DNA of 64,000 nucleotides from Streptosporangium subroseum (GTDB taxonomy: Bacteria > Actinomycetota > Actinomycetes > Streptosporangiales > Streptosporangiaceae): the NCBI RefSeq assembly GCF_900188345.1, contig NZ_FZOD01000030.1:38321-102320 (forward strand), in the 5' to 3' direction. This document shows positions 8,581 through 16,740 of this stretch, one piece after another; position 1 is the stretch's first letter; each line of letters begins with the position of its first letter. The translations under genes and the position numbers were made by a program. A model generated the notes under the pieces. The model was not told where the DNA came from, did no database searches, and saw nothing but the letters and a program-made list of their open reading frames with translations.

Positions 8581-11500
8581 CCACCACCCGCTTCCCGCCG
8601 TCCACCCGCTCATTCACCGGGGCACCGGCCCGGTCACGTGGCCGCCCACCCGATCGCTCGCCGGGTCGCGTGCCCCAGTCACGTGCCCGGCCGTCCACCT
8701 GATCACTCGCCGGGTCGTCCGTCCGGGCGGTCGTCGATCGTACGCAGGCGAGCGCGCCGGCCCGGTCCAGATCCCGGCCGCCGGCGTAGGCCGCCTCGTA
8801 CGAGGCGTCACCGAGCTCGCCGCGTAGCCGTTCGGCCAGCCGTACGATGTCCGGATTGAACCGGTCGGACGCTCCCCGGAGCTGCTCGGCGGCGCCGAGC
8901 GTCTTCGCGGCCCGGGCCGTATCGCCGCGGCACATCCACAGCATCGCCGCGGCGACCCCGACCCGGGCCAGCACCGGCATGTCCTTCACCTCCAGCGCCA
9001 GGCCGATCGCCTCGTCGATCTGCCGCTCCGCCGTCTCCAGATCGCCCAGGTCCGCCGCCAGGTGTGCCTCGGAGGACAGGATCAGGGCGCGGAACTGCGG
9101 GGCGATGACGGGGGCGTTCGCGAGGGAGGTCGTCGCCATGCCGTACTGTCTCGCCGCCTCGTCCAGGTTGCCCTCGTGGCGGGCCAGGTCCCCGAGACTG
9201 AGCCGGGCGAACGACACCTCCCGTGCGGGCCACCCCTGCGCGTTCGATTCCGCGATCTCCAGCATCTCCGCGCGGGCCCTCTCCACATCGCCCTTGTTCA
9301 CCCGTACGGTGGCGAGCCAGATCCGCTGGTGGCCCGCGTTGTCGTCGGGGTTCAGCTCCTGGATGAGCCGGATCGCCTCCTCCAGGGTGCTGATGGCTCC
9401 GTCGAAGTCGCCGAACAGCCCGTGCCCGTTCGACAGAGAGGTCAACGCGTGGGCGAGTCCCCAGCGATCCCCGACCTCGCGGAAGCCGTCGGCCGCGTCG
9501 GCCGCGTCGCGGCGCATGCCCGCCATGTCACCGTCGTTCTCCCGGAGGAAGCCCCGCAGCATCCGGAGCGTCGCCCGGATCCACGGATCCGGATGGGACA
9601 GCCGTCGCTCGATGATGGCCGTGCCCCGGGCGGTGTCATCGGTGATGAGCGTGAGAAAGGGATCGATCAGGAAGAGGAGGGGGTGGCTCTCGTCGGAAAC
9701 CTCGTCGAGGGCGAGGCCCTGCAACGCGTCGACGGTGTCCGCCAGCTTCGCGTAACCGCCGACGGTGAAGGCGTTTATCAGGCACATGCCCGCCACGATC
9801 GTCCGTGCCGGCTCCGGTGACTCCCCGGGAACATCCAGGGCCAGCCGCTGCCATCCCGCGGCCTCGGCCTCTTTCCCCTGGATCCCCCAGAACTGGGTCA
9901 GCGCGGCGGCCAGCCGTACCGCCGTCGCGGCGTCGCCCGTGTCGGCGGCGAAGCGGAGCGCCGCGAGCAGGTTGTCCCCGTCGGCCTCAAGTCTGCGCAT
10001 CCAGGTCAGCTGCTCGGAGCCCCGCAGGTATGGCTCGGCGGTCTCGGCCAGCTCCAGGAAGTAGGCGGCGTGGGCGGCTCTGACGTCGGCGATCCGCCCG
10101 CTCTCCGCCAGGCGTTCCAGCCCGAACTCCCTGATCGTCTCCAGCATGCGGTAGCGCGGACCCTCGACGAGCTGGATCAGCGACTTGTCCACCAGCGCGG
10201 CGAGCAGATCCATGCTTCCGCCCAGCCGTTCGGCGGCCTCCGGCGTGGCGCCCGCGGGGAAGACCGCCAGCTGCTCCGTGAGGCGGCGTTCGGCGTCGTC
10301 GAGGAGATCCCAGCTCCAGTCGACCACGGCGCGCAGCGTCCGGTGCCGGGGCAGCGCCGTACGGCTGCCGCCGGTGAGCAGCCGGAACCGGTCGTCGAGG
10401 CGCGCCGCGACCTGCTCGATGGTGAGGGATCGCAGCCTGGCGGTGGCCAGCTCGATCGCCAGGGGCAACCCGTCCAGCCGCCGGCAGATCTCCACCACCT
10501 CGTCGGTGAGGACGAAGTCAGGCCGTACGGCCGCCGCCCGGTCCATGAAGAGCCGGACCGCCGGGCTCAGCTCCGGCGCGGCGCCGGGCTGCGGCAGTTC
10601 GAGCGGGGGAACCGGGCACAGCGCCTCGCCGAGGATCCCGAGTGGCTCGCGGCTCGTGGCCAGCACCCGCAGCCGGGGGCAGCGCCCCAGGAGCTCGTCG
10701 GCCAGGCGGGCGGCGGCGTCTATCAGGTGCTCGCAGTTGTCCAGCACCAGCGTGGTGTCACCGGCGGAGAGCACCTCGACGATCCGGCTCATGGTGTCGC
10801 GCGGTGCGCCCGGCATCTCAAGGATGCCCGGATGGCCCAGCGTGCCGAGCACGGCCTGCGGGACGTCGGCGGGGTCGGTCACCGGTGCCAGCTCCACCAG
10901 CCAGGCCCCACCGGGGAGGTCGGCGCCGACGGTCGTCGCGAGCCGGGTCTTGCCCGCGCCTCCCGGCCCGACCAGCGTGACCAGGCGGCCCTCCTTCAGC
11001 TGCTCGCCGATCCGCCTGATCTCACGGTCCCGTCCGACGAAGCTGGTCAGCGGCGCCCTCAGGTTCCCCCGCGACCTGTGCGCGGCGTGCGGCCGTACGG
11101 CCTGCGGCGTCCGATCGGCGCGGAGCACCTCCAGGTGGATCTTCCGCAGCTCCGGCCCGGGATCGGTGCCCAGCTCGTTCGCGAGCCTGCGCCGGAAGTC
11201 CTCGTAGGCGACCAGCGCCTCGGCCTGCCCTCCCGCGGCGTACAGCGCCCTCACCAGCAGTCCGTGCAGCCGCTCTCGCAGCGGATGACGGACCGCGAGC
11301 ACCGACAGCTCGGCCACCAGGTGGGCGGGGCGACCGGACGCCAGCTCCGCCTCGGCGCGATCCTCCGCCGCGGCCAGCCGCGCCTCGTCCAGCCCGGCGG
11401 CGTACGCGGTCGCGAAGGGAACCTCCGCGGCGTCGGCCAGGGCCGGTCCCCGCCACAGCCCGAGCGCCTCACCCAGCAGGCGCGAGGCGGTCACCGGATC

Positions 11501-11842
11501 CCCGCCGGTCAGCGCGCGCCGCCCCTCCCGCGCCAGCCGTTCGAACCGATGGGCGTCGACGGCGTCGGACGGCAGATCGAGCCGGTAGCCCCCGGGAACG
11601 GAGCTCAGCACCGACGCGTCCGGCAGGGCCCGGCGCAGCCGGGACACCAGCGACTGCATCGCGTTCGCGCGGTCGGCGGGCTTGTCCTCCGGCCACAGGG
11701 CGTCCGACAGCTCCTCGACGGTGACGACCCGTCCCACGCCCAGCGCGAGCCGGATCAGCAGCACCCGGAGCCGCGCGCCCCCGACCTCGACGGCCTCACC
11801 GCCGGCCGTCACCTTCAGCGCTCCCAGGATGTCCACGTGCAT
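8528..11842 (-). CDS. AfsR/SARP-type regulator: wHTH-BTAD-NB-ARC-TPR
   Basis: 1104 residues. Domains in order: OmpR-type winged helix (about 1-95, GGARLRVLLIRLALG), bacterial transcriptional activation domain (about 97-245), NB-ARC ATPase with Walker A VGPGGAGKTRLA near 290 and Walker B TTLVLDNCEHLID, helical sensor region with GLPLAIELATARLRSL, then TPR-like repeats from about 680. Such proteins are ATP-dependent pathway activators. It is convergent with the DrrAB genes and probably senses or controls the exporter. The final ~57 residues (after ALACVRST) are Arg/Gly/Asp/Pro-rich, absent from the paralogue at 32915, and run into the permease gene. Confidence 0.9.
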   Translation of the reverse strand: MHVDILGALKVTAGGEAVEVGGARLRVLLIRLALGVGRVVTVEELSDALWPEDKPADRANAMQSLVSRLRRALPDASVLSSVPGGYRLDLPSDAVDAHRFERLAREGRRALTGGDPVTASRLLGEALGLWRGPALADAAEVPFATAYAAGLDEARLAAAEDRAEAELASGRPAHLVAELSVLAVRHPLRERLHGLLVRALYAAGGQAEALVAYEDFRRRLANELGTDPGPELRKIHLEVLRADRTPQAVRPHAAHRSRGNLRAPLTSFVGRDREIRRIGEQLKEGRLVTLVGPGGAGKTRLATTVGADLPGGAWLVELAPVTDPADVPQAVLGTLGHPGILEMPGAPRDTMSRIVEVLSAGDTTLVLDNCEHLIDAAARLADELLGRCPRLRVLATSREPLGILGEALCPVPPLELPQPGAAPELSPAVRLFMDRAAAVRPDFVLTDEVVEICRRLDGLPLAIELATARLRSLTIEQVAARLDDRFRLLTGGSRTALPRHRTLRAVVDWSWDLLDDAERRLTEQLAVFPAGATPEAAERLGGSMDLLAALVDKSLIQLVEGPRYRMLETIREFGLERLAESGRIADVRAAHAAYFLELAETAEPYLRGSEQLTWMRRLEADGDNLLAALRFAADTGDAATAVRLAAALTQFWGIQGKEAEAAGWQRLALDVPGESPEPARTIVAGMCLINAFTVGGYAKLADTVDALQGLALDEVSDESHPLLFLIDPFLTLITDDTARGTAIIERRLSHPDPWIRATLRMLRGFLRENDGDMAGMRRDAADAADGFREVGDRWGLAHALTSLSNGHGLFGDFDGAISTLEEAIRLIQELNPDDNAGHQRIWLATVRVNKGDVERARAEMLEIAESNAQGWPAREVSFARLSLGDLARHEGNLDEAARQYGMATTSLANAPVIAPQFRALILSSEAHLAADLGDLETAERQIDEAIGLALEVKDMPVLARVGVAAAMLWMCRGDTARAAKTLGAAEQLRGASDRFNPDIVRLAERLRGELGDASYEAAYAGGRDLDRAGALACVRSTTARTDDPASDQVDGRARDWGTRPGERSGGRPRDRAGAPVNERVDGGKRVVVRRGGGRRGPPAVRTPR

Positions 11843-12188
11843 ACCAGCACTGTGCCACCTACCGCCATGAGGCGCTCACCGCCGGTTCCTGAGCTTCTGC
11901 ATGGGGCGTGGGGCGGACCCGGACCCCGGCCACTCCACCCGCTGTCGCCGCGCCCTTGATCTTCTGGACGGTGCCGCATCACCAGCGGTCCCCGGCCATC
12001 TCACCCGCACGAGGGGACCGCCACCCTGTACGCGGGTGCGGGATCGTGGCAGGCTCCGATCCGGACGCGGAGATCGAGGAGACCAGGCTCAAGTTCTGCC
12101 CCATGCTCGACGCCCTCATTGTGCCCGCGTACGGGCCGGCCGAGGTGTGACCTCTTGATCGGGAAATACGCACGAGAGGCACGTGAAC
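11843..12188. other. Intergenic region between AfsR-like and ABC genes
   Basis: 346 bp between the divergent starts of the AfsR-like regulator and the ABC ATPase. No convincing gene, repeat or hairpin is visible. It must hold promoters for both directions. The only clear element is GAGAGG, 10 nt before the ATPase ATG. Confidence 0.5.
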
Positions 12189-13088
12189 ATGATCCGAATA
12201 GACGGACTGACAAAGCGCTTCGGCGACAGGACAGCCGTGGACGACCTGACGTTCACCGTCGAGCCCGGCCGGGTCACCGGCTTTCTCGGCCCGAACGGAG
12301 CGGGCAAGTCGACGACCATGAGAATGATCCTCGGTCTCGACAAGCCGAACGCCGGGAGCGTGACGATCAACGGCCACGGATACGTCGGCACGGCCAGACC
12401 CATGCGTGAGGTGGGCGCTCTGCTGGATGCCCGCGCGCTGCACAGTGGACGTACGGCACGCAACCACCTGCTCTGCCTCGCCCAGACCAACGGCATTCCG
12501 GGTAAACGGGTGGACGAGGTGCTGGATCTGGTCGGACTGGAATCGGTGGCGCGCAAGCGGGCCGGATCCTTCTCCCTGGGCATGGGCCAACGACTCGGGA
12601 TCGCGGCGGCGCTCCTCGGCGATCCGAAGGTGCTGTTGTTCGACGAGCCGGTCAACGGCCTGGATCCCGAGGGCATCAAGTGGATCCGCGAGCTGATGCG
12701 CTCCCTTGCCGGCGAGGATCGCACCGTCCTGGTCTCCAGCCATCTGATGAGCGAGATGGCGCAGACCGCCGACCACCTCATCGTCATCGGCAGGGGGAAG
12801 CTGATCGCGGACATCGGGATCGGCGAGTTCGTCCGGCAGGGTTCCAACGTGCTGGTGCGGGCGGACGGTCAAGACCGGCTCGCCCCTCGCCTGATCGAGG
12901 CGGGTGGCTCCATTCAGCAGGGTACCGACGGTTCTTTCATCGTCACGGGGCTGGAGGCCAGGCAGATCGGCGAGGCCGCGCTGGCCGCCGGGGTCGTGCT
13001 GACGGAGCTGACACCACAACGCTCATTGGAGCAGGCCTACATGGATCTGACCCGCGACAGCGTCGAGTTCCACGCGAGCGTGGCATGA
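12189..13088 (+). CDS. ABC ATPase, BcrA/YtrB-like exporter
   Basis: 299 residues. ATG 12189 is preferred to GTG 12183 because GAGAGG then sits 10 nt upstream. Walker A GPNGAGKS is at 34-41, signature SLGMGQRLGIAAALLG and Walker B VLLFDEPVNGLDPEG follow, then the H-loop in SSHLMSEM. The subtype is that of bacitracin-type and actinomycete antibiotic exporters. It is translationally coupled (ATGA) to the permease at 13085 and is a paralogue of the ATPase at 21622, with which it shares long blocks including LLDARA..H.GR near residue 75. Confidence 0.92.
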   Translation: MIRIDGLTKRFGDRTAVDDLTFTVEPGRVTGFLGPNGAGKSTTMRMILGLDKPNAGSVTINGHGYVGTARPMREVGALLDARALHSGRTARNHLLCLAQTNGIPGKRVDEVLDLVGLESVARKRAGSFSLGMGQRLGIAAALLGDPKVLLFDEPVNGLDPEGIKWIRELMRSLAGEDRTVLVSSHLMSEMAQTADHLIVIGRGKLIADIGIGEFVRQGSNVLVRADGQDRLAPRLIEAGGSIQQGTDGSFIVTGLEARQIGEAALAAGVVLTELTPQRSLEQAYMDLTRDSVEFHASVA

Positions 13089-13861
13089 CGGCGGCCATCG
13101 CGGACACGGTGCGTTCGGAGTGGACCAAGTTCCGCTCGATCCCGTCCAACGTGCCCGTCCTGCTGGTGACCGTCGCCGTCATGGTGGGCGCGGGCGCGCT
13201 CACCGCCGGCGGCGCGAGCAAGGGCTACCAGGCGGCGGGAGCGGCGTTCGACGCCACCTACATCAGCATGTACGGCGGGTTCCTGTTCGCCCAGATCAGC
13301 GTGGGTTCGCTCGGCGTGCTGGTGGTGACCTCCGAGTACGCCACCGGGATGATCCGCACGAGCCTGACCGTGGTCCCGCGGCGAGGACGGCTGCTGGCCG
13401 CCAAGGTCTGGACGTTCGGCGTCATCGCCCTGGTGATGGGGGAGGTCGCCGCCTTCGGCTCGTTCCTCCTCGGCCAGACCGTGATCGGAGCCGCCGGTGC
13501 TCCGGCCGCGGAGCTCGGCCATCCCGGCGTCCTGCGCGCCGTCGTCGGCATGGGGCTGATCTGGGCTCTGGTGGGTCTCATCGGCGTGGCACTCGGCTGC
13601 CTGCTGCGCGACACGATGGCCGCCACGACCGTGGTGGTGGCCGTCAACTTCATCATCCCCATCATCGGACCCAGGCTCATGCCCGCGGCCGTCGGAGACT
13701 GGGTGACCACCTACTGGCCGATCTCGGCCGGCCTCCAGGTCACCACCACCGTCCACCAGGCGGGACGGCTGGCCCCCTGGACAGGGCTCGGCCTGATGGC
13801 CGCCTTCACAGCCGTCCTGCTGATGGTTGCCTTCGTGGTGTTCCGATCGCGGGATGCCTGA
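13085..13861 (+). CDS. ABC-2 type permease
   Basis: 258 residues. The true start is ATG 13085 in the overlap with the preceding stop; the reading frame stays open far upstream, but only as a shadow of the ATPase. It begins with VRSEWTKFRSIPSN, then has about six membrane segments, with SVGSLGVLVVTSEYATGMIR between them, which is the standard pattern for permeases paired with BcrA-type ATPases. It pairs with the ATPase at 12189. Substrate unknown; drug or peptide export is usual. Confidence 0.88.
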   Translation: MTAAIADTVRSEWTKFRSIPSNVPVLLVTVAVMVGAGALTAGGASKGYQAAGAAFDATYISMYGGFLFAQISVGSLGVLVVTSEYATGMIRTSLTVVPRRGRLLAAKVWTFGVIALVMGEVAAFGSFLLGQTVIGAAGAPAAELGHPGVLRAVVGMGLIWALVGLIGVALGCLLRDTMAATTVVVAVNFIIPIIGPRLMPAAVGDWVTTYWPISAGLQVTTTVHQAGRLAPWTGLGLMAAFTAVLLMVAFVVFRSRDA

Positions 13862-13878
13862 CACCGGGATCGGTGTGC

Positions 13879-14300
13879 TCAGCCCAGTTGTTCGCCGCCG
13901 TCGACGAGCAGCCGGCTGCCGGTGATCCATGCGGACCGGCTGGAGGCGAAGAAGAGTACGGCTTCGGAGATGTCGCGCGGCACGGCCTTTCGGGCCAGCG
14001 GGATCCCCTTTCGGTCAGCGCCGCCAGCAGTCGTGAGGTCAGCCGGACGGCGCTGAGGTAGTTCGCGTCGAGCGCGTTCTGCCACTGGTCGTCGGGGATC
14101 GTCGCGATGCCTCCGGGGAAAGCCGTCCCGCCCCCCGCGTTGTTGACGAGGATGTCGAGGCCGCCGAGGTGGGCGAGCGTCTCACGGGCGAGGAGGGTGG
14201 CGCCGTCGGCCGTGCTGAGGTCGGCTTGGACGTAGTGGACGTTGCCGGGCAGGTCGTCGACCGGGTTCCGCGAGGAGGTGACGACGCCCGAGCGGCTCGG
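13879..14300 (-). pseudogene. SDR oxidoreductase remnant with internal deletion
   Basis: Read on the minus strand from about 14300, the sequence is typical SDR: VVTSSRNPVDDLPGN, then LGGLDILVNNAGGG and NALDANYLSAVRL. At about 14001-14012 (around GGATCC) the frame changes and the text jumps straight to GIPLARKAVPRDISEAVLFF and ITGSRLLVDGGEQLG, the end of an SDR. The catalytic Ser-Tyr-Lys block of roughly 100 residues is missing, and so is the N-terminal TGxxxGIG motif. The gene is therefore decayed, with a truncated 5' end, an internal deletion and a frameshift. It lies next to the stop of the cyclophilin gene. Confidence 0.8.
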
Positions 14301-14313
14301 CGCCCGTGCTCTC

Positions 14314-14925
14314 TCAGCTCGACAGCAATCCGCAGTCCTTCACGACGACATCCTCCAGCGGCCTGTCCCCCTGGTCGGTCGGGGAGGATTCGATCGTGCG
14401 AACCACGTCCATGCCCTCGACCACTCTGCCGAATACGACATGCCTCCCGTCCAGGCCGGGCGTTCTCACGGTCGTGATGAAAAACTGCGAGCCGTTGGTG
14501 TCCTTCCCGGCGTTCGCCATGCTCAGGGCGCCTGGATCGTCATGGTGGAGGGTGAAATTCTCGTCGCCAAACCTTTCTCCGTAAATGCTCCTACCGCCGG
14601 TTCCGTCGCCTCTGGTGAAGTCACCACCCTGGATCATGAAGTCCTTAATCACCCGATGGAACCTGGCCCCCTTGTACCCATAGCCCTTCTCGCCGGTGGA
14701 CAGTGCCCTGAAGTTCTCGGCCGTCTCGGGCGCCACGTCGCTACGCAACTCGAAGATGATGCGCCCGATGGGTTTTCCGCCCAGCTCCATATCGAAGAAC
14801 ACCTTCGGAAGCCTCTGGGGGTCCCCCGCGACCTGGGCCGATGCTCCGGCCGACGCGCTCGGAGATACGACGACGACGGCGGTCGTCAGGGTGACGATCA
14901 TTCGGCCAATGATGTGCCTGTTCAT
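14314..14925 (-). CDS. Exported cyclophilin-type peptidyl-prolyl isomerase
   Basis: 203 residues from the ATG at 14925; a longer in-frame start at 15156 lacks a signal peptide and a ribosome site. Residues 1-31 form a signal peptide with a hydrophobic core VTLTTAVVVV and Ala-rich end. The rest is a complete cyclophilin domain: catalytic Arg91 in FHRVIKDFMIQGGDF, plus Phe96 and Gln99, SMANAGKDTNGSQFF and LDGRHVVFGRV. The domain is strikingly like eukaryotic cyclophilin A (NFRALSTGEKGYGYKG is nearly identical). The position of human Trp121, which binds cyclosporin, is Gly157 here. It likely helps protein folding outside the membrane. Confidence 0.93.
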   Translation of the reverse strand: MNRHIIGRMIVTLTTAVVVVSPSASAGASAQVAGDPQRLPKVFFDMELGGKPIGRIIFELRSDVAPETAENFRALSTGEKGYGYKGARFHRVIKDFMIQGGDFTRGDGTGGRSIYGERFGDENFTLHHDDPGALSMANAGKDTNGSQFFITTVRTPGLDGRHVVFGRVVEGMDVVRTIESSPTDQGDRPLEDVVVKDCGLLSS

Positions 14926-15575
14926 ATGGAGCCTCGTTTGGAATCGATGATTGACAAGAGGTATGAAAGGTGCGGCGAAGGGAGCCCCGAAATCTCCCGG
15001 CCGACCCGGTCGCATAGGCGACGATTGGAGGCCGAGAGCTTCTGTCGCGGGCCGACGCCATTCGAGTCGCCGGCCCGATGAGCCGGCGAAATTCGCGATC
15101 TTCCATGATCTGAAACCCGGAAATTTTCTACTGTGAGCATCCGCGTGGACACTCACAGTAGGACGCGATCATGGCATGATCAACGATCAAGTGCGTGTCT
15201 CCGCGGATTTCCGGACCGGGAGGCTCCCTTGCCGGTGGCGAGGTCGCGTAGGCCCGGCCATGGTGCGGGGCGCGTTGTCACCGGGAGAGGACATCACCGC
15301 TCGGAGCGGGTGACACGGTTTCTGGAATCTTCCATGGGGATGGCGGTGTGAACGGTCGCCGCAGGTAACGAGTTCTTTTCCTTCGCCGGTTTCCATTGCG
15401 AAACTTTCCGAGCTTTGCTGTAAATAAGCGACTTTTATCAGTCCTTGTTGAGTGAAGATTTCCGTATGGGTCACCTCACCGCCGCAGGCGTTTGCCCGCG
15501 ATCCGTGGCTTTTGTCGCGGCAACCGCCTGGGACGCCTGTCGAGATCCTTGAAGAGGAATCTCCGGGAGGTCGTC
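14926..15575. other. Gene-free region before the sugar importer
   Basis: 650 bp with no convincing gene. It contains a perfect 10-bp inverted repeat at 15128-15161 and an AT-richer part at about 15375-15460 that probably carries the importer promoter. CGGGAGG at 15564-15570 is the ribosome site of the next gene. Short frames here lack coding character. Confidence 0.5.
15128..15161. promoter_or_regulatory. 10-bp perfect inverted repeat, possible operator
   Basis: CTACTGTGAG (15128-15137) and CTCACAGTAG (15152-15161) are exact reverse complements separated by 14 nt. No T-run follows. Centre-to-centre spacing of 24 bp would fit a dimeric repressor contacting two turns apart, or a hairpin. It lies upstream of the cyclophilin gene and about 415 bp before the importer. 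Confidence 0.45.
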
Positions 15576-16613
15576 ATGGCTCGCTCACGTATCGCCTTCT
15601 CGCTCTCGCTCGTCGCAGCCATCGCGCTGGTGGCGCTGGTGCTCGGGGTGGTGGGAGGGCGCGCCACAGGTTCGACCGGCCAGCCAACGGGCGGAGGCTC
15701 GGGTGGGGCGGCGAGCGGCAAGAAGATCGATGTGATCATCAAGGCGAGCGACTCCTCGTTCTGGCAGACGATGATCGCCGGGGCGAAGCAGTCGGGAGGG
15801 GACTTCGGCCTCAAGGTGAGCACCTTCGGGCCCACGTCGGAGACCAACATCGACCAGCAGGTGCAGCTGGTCGAGAACTCCATCTCCCGGGGCGTTGACG
15901 GCATCGTCATCGCGCCCAACTCCTCCAGCGCCCTCAACTCGGCGATCGACCGCGCGCGCAAGGCGGGTCTCAAGGTCATCACCGTGGACAGCCGCGTGAC
16001 CACGCCCTCGGAGGGGTTCATCGGCACCGACAACGTCAAGGCCGGAATGCAGGCCGGCAAGCGCATGTGTGAGTTGCTCAAGGCGCAGAACAAGACGAGC
16101 GGCAGCGTCATGATCGAGTCTTCCGTGGCCGGTATCCAGTCACTGGTCGACCGGGACGCCGGCTTCAAGCAGGGCCTCGCGAACAACTGCCCGCAGGTCA
16201 AGGTGCCGCTGCAGCGTTACAACAACAACGACATCAACACCGCGGCGTCGCAGGTCAACGACGCGCTGACCGCCAACCGGGACCTGGCGGGGGTGTTCGC
16301 GGACAACAACACCTCGGGGGTGGGCGCGGCCCGGGCGATCCAGGACAACAACGTGGCGGCCACCGTTCCCGTCGTGGCATTCGACTCCGACCCGCAGGAG
16401 AACGCGGCGCTCGCCGCGGGCACCATCGACGCGCTGGTGGTGCAGAACCCCTACTTCTTCGGTTACCAGGGTGTCCTGGCGGCCGGGATGGCCGCGTCCG
16501 GCCGTATCCCGCCGCGTGACATCGACCCCGGTGCGGTCGTGGCGGACAAGAAGAACCTCAACGAGCCCGATGTGAGGCAGCTGCTCAACCCACCGACGAT
16601 GAAGACGGAATGA
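15576..16613 (+). CDS. Sugar ABC importer substrate-binding protein
   Basis: 345 residues. ATG 15576 follows CGGGAGG. The N-terminus is a signal sequence or membrane anchor (SLSLVAAIALVALVLGVVGG) without a lipobox Cys. The mature part is a ribose-type binding protein: IIKASDSSFWQTMIAGAK, VDGIVIAPNSSSALNSAI, FIGTDNVKAGMQAGKRM and FGYQGVLAAGMAASG. It is the first gene of an RbsB-RbsA-RbsC type operon with the ATPase at 16717 and the permease at 18524. The sugar is unknown; there is no kinase or LacI regulator beside it. Confidence 0.92.
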   Translation: MARSRIAFSLSLVAAIALVALVLGVVGGRATGSTGQPTGGGSGGAASGKKIDVIIKASDSSFWQTMIAGAKQSGGDFGLKVSTFGPTSETNIDQQVQLVENSISRGVDGIVIAPNSSSALNSAIDRARKAGLKVITVDSRVTTPSEGFIGTDNVKAGMQAGKRMCELLKAQNKTSGSVMIESSVAGIQSLVDRDAGFKQGLANNCPQVKVPLQRYNNNDINTAASQVNDALTANRDLAGVFADNNTSGVGAARAIQDNNVAATVPVVAFDSDPQENAALAAGTIDALVVQNPYFFGYQGVLAAGMAASGRIPPRDIDPGAVVADKKNLNEPDVRQLLNPPTMKTE

Positions 16614-16740
16614 CGGTGATCACGGGACACGGGACACAGGACACGGACGAGATGAAGGCGGAATGACGGTGAACGCGGAGCACGGGACACGGAACGCGGG
16701 ATGAGGCGAAGGCGGAATGGCGAGGAACGCGGGACGAGAT
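16604..16740 (+). repeat. Degenerate direct repeats at the importer gene junction
   Basis: Short repeated blocks occupy the gap between the binding-protein and ATPase genes. A block ending GGCGGAATG or GACGGAATG occurs three times (about 16605, 16656 and 16711), interleaved with variants of CACGGGACACGG and AACGCGG. The last copy supplies the ATPase start codon at 16717. The pattern suggests local duplications of the stop/ribosome-site/start segment. Confidence 0.6.

Noticed and set aside
10070..11959. 629-residue open frame on the plus strand
   Set aside because: Shadow of the AfsR-like gene, which has complete recognisable domains on the minus strand.
14926..15156. N-terminal extension of the cyclophilin (280 residues)
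   Set aside because: The extension is Arg-rich without family likeness, and an internal ATG gives a proper signal peptide.
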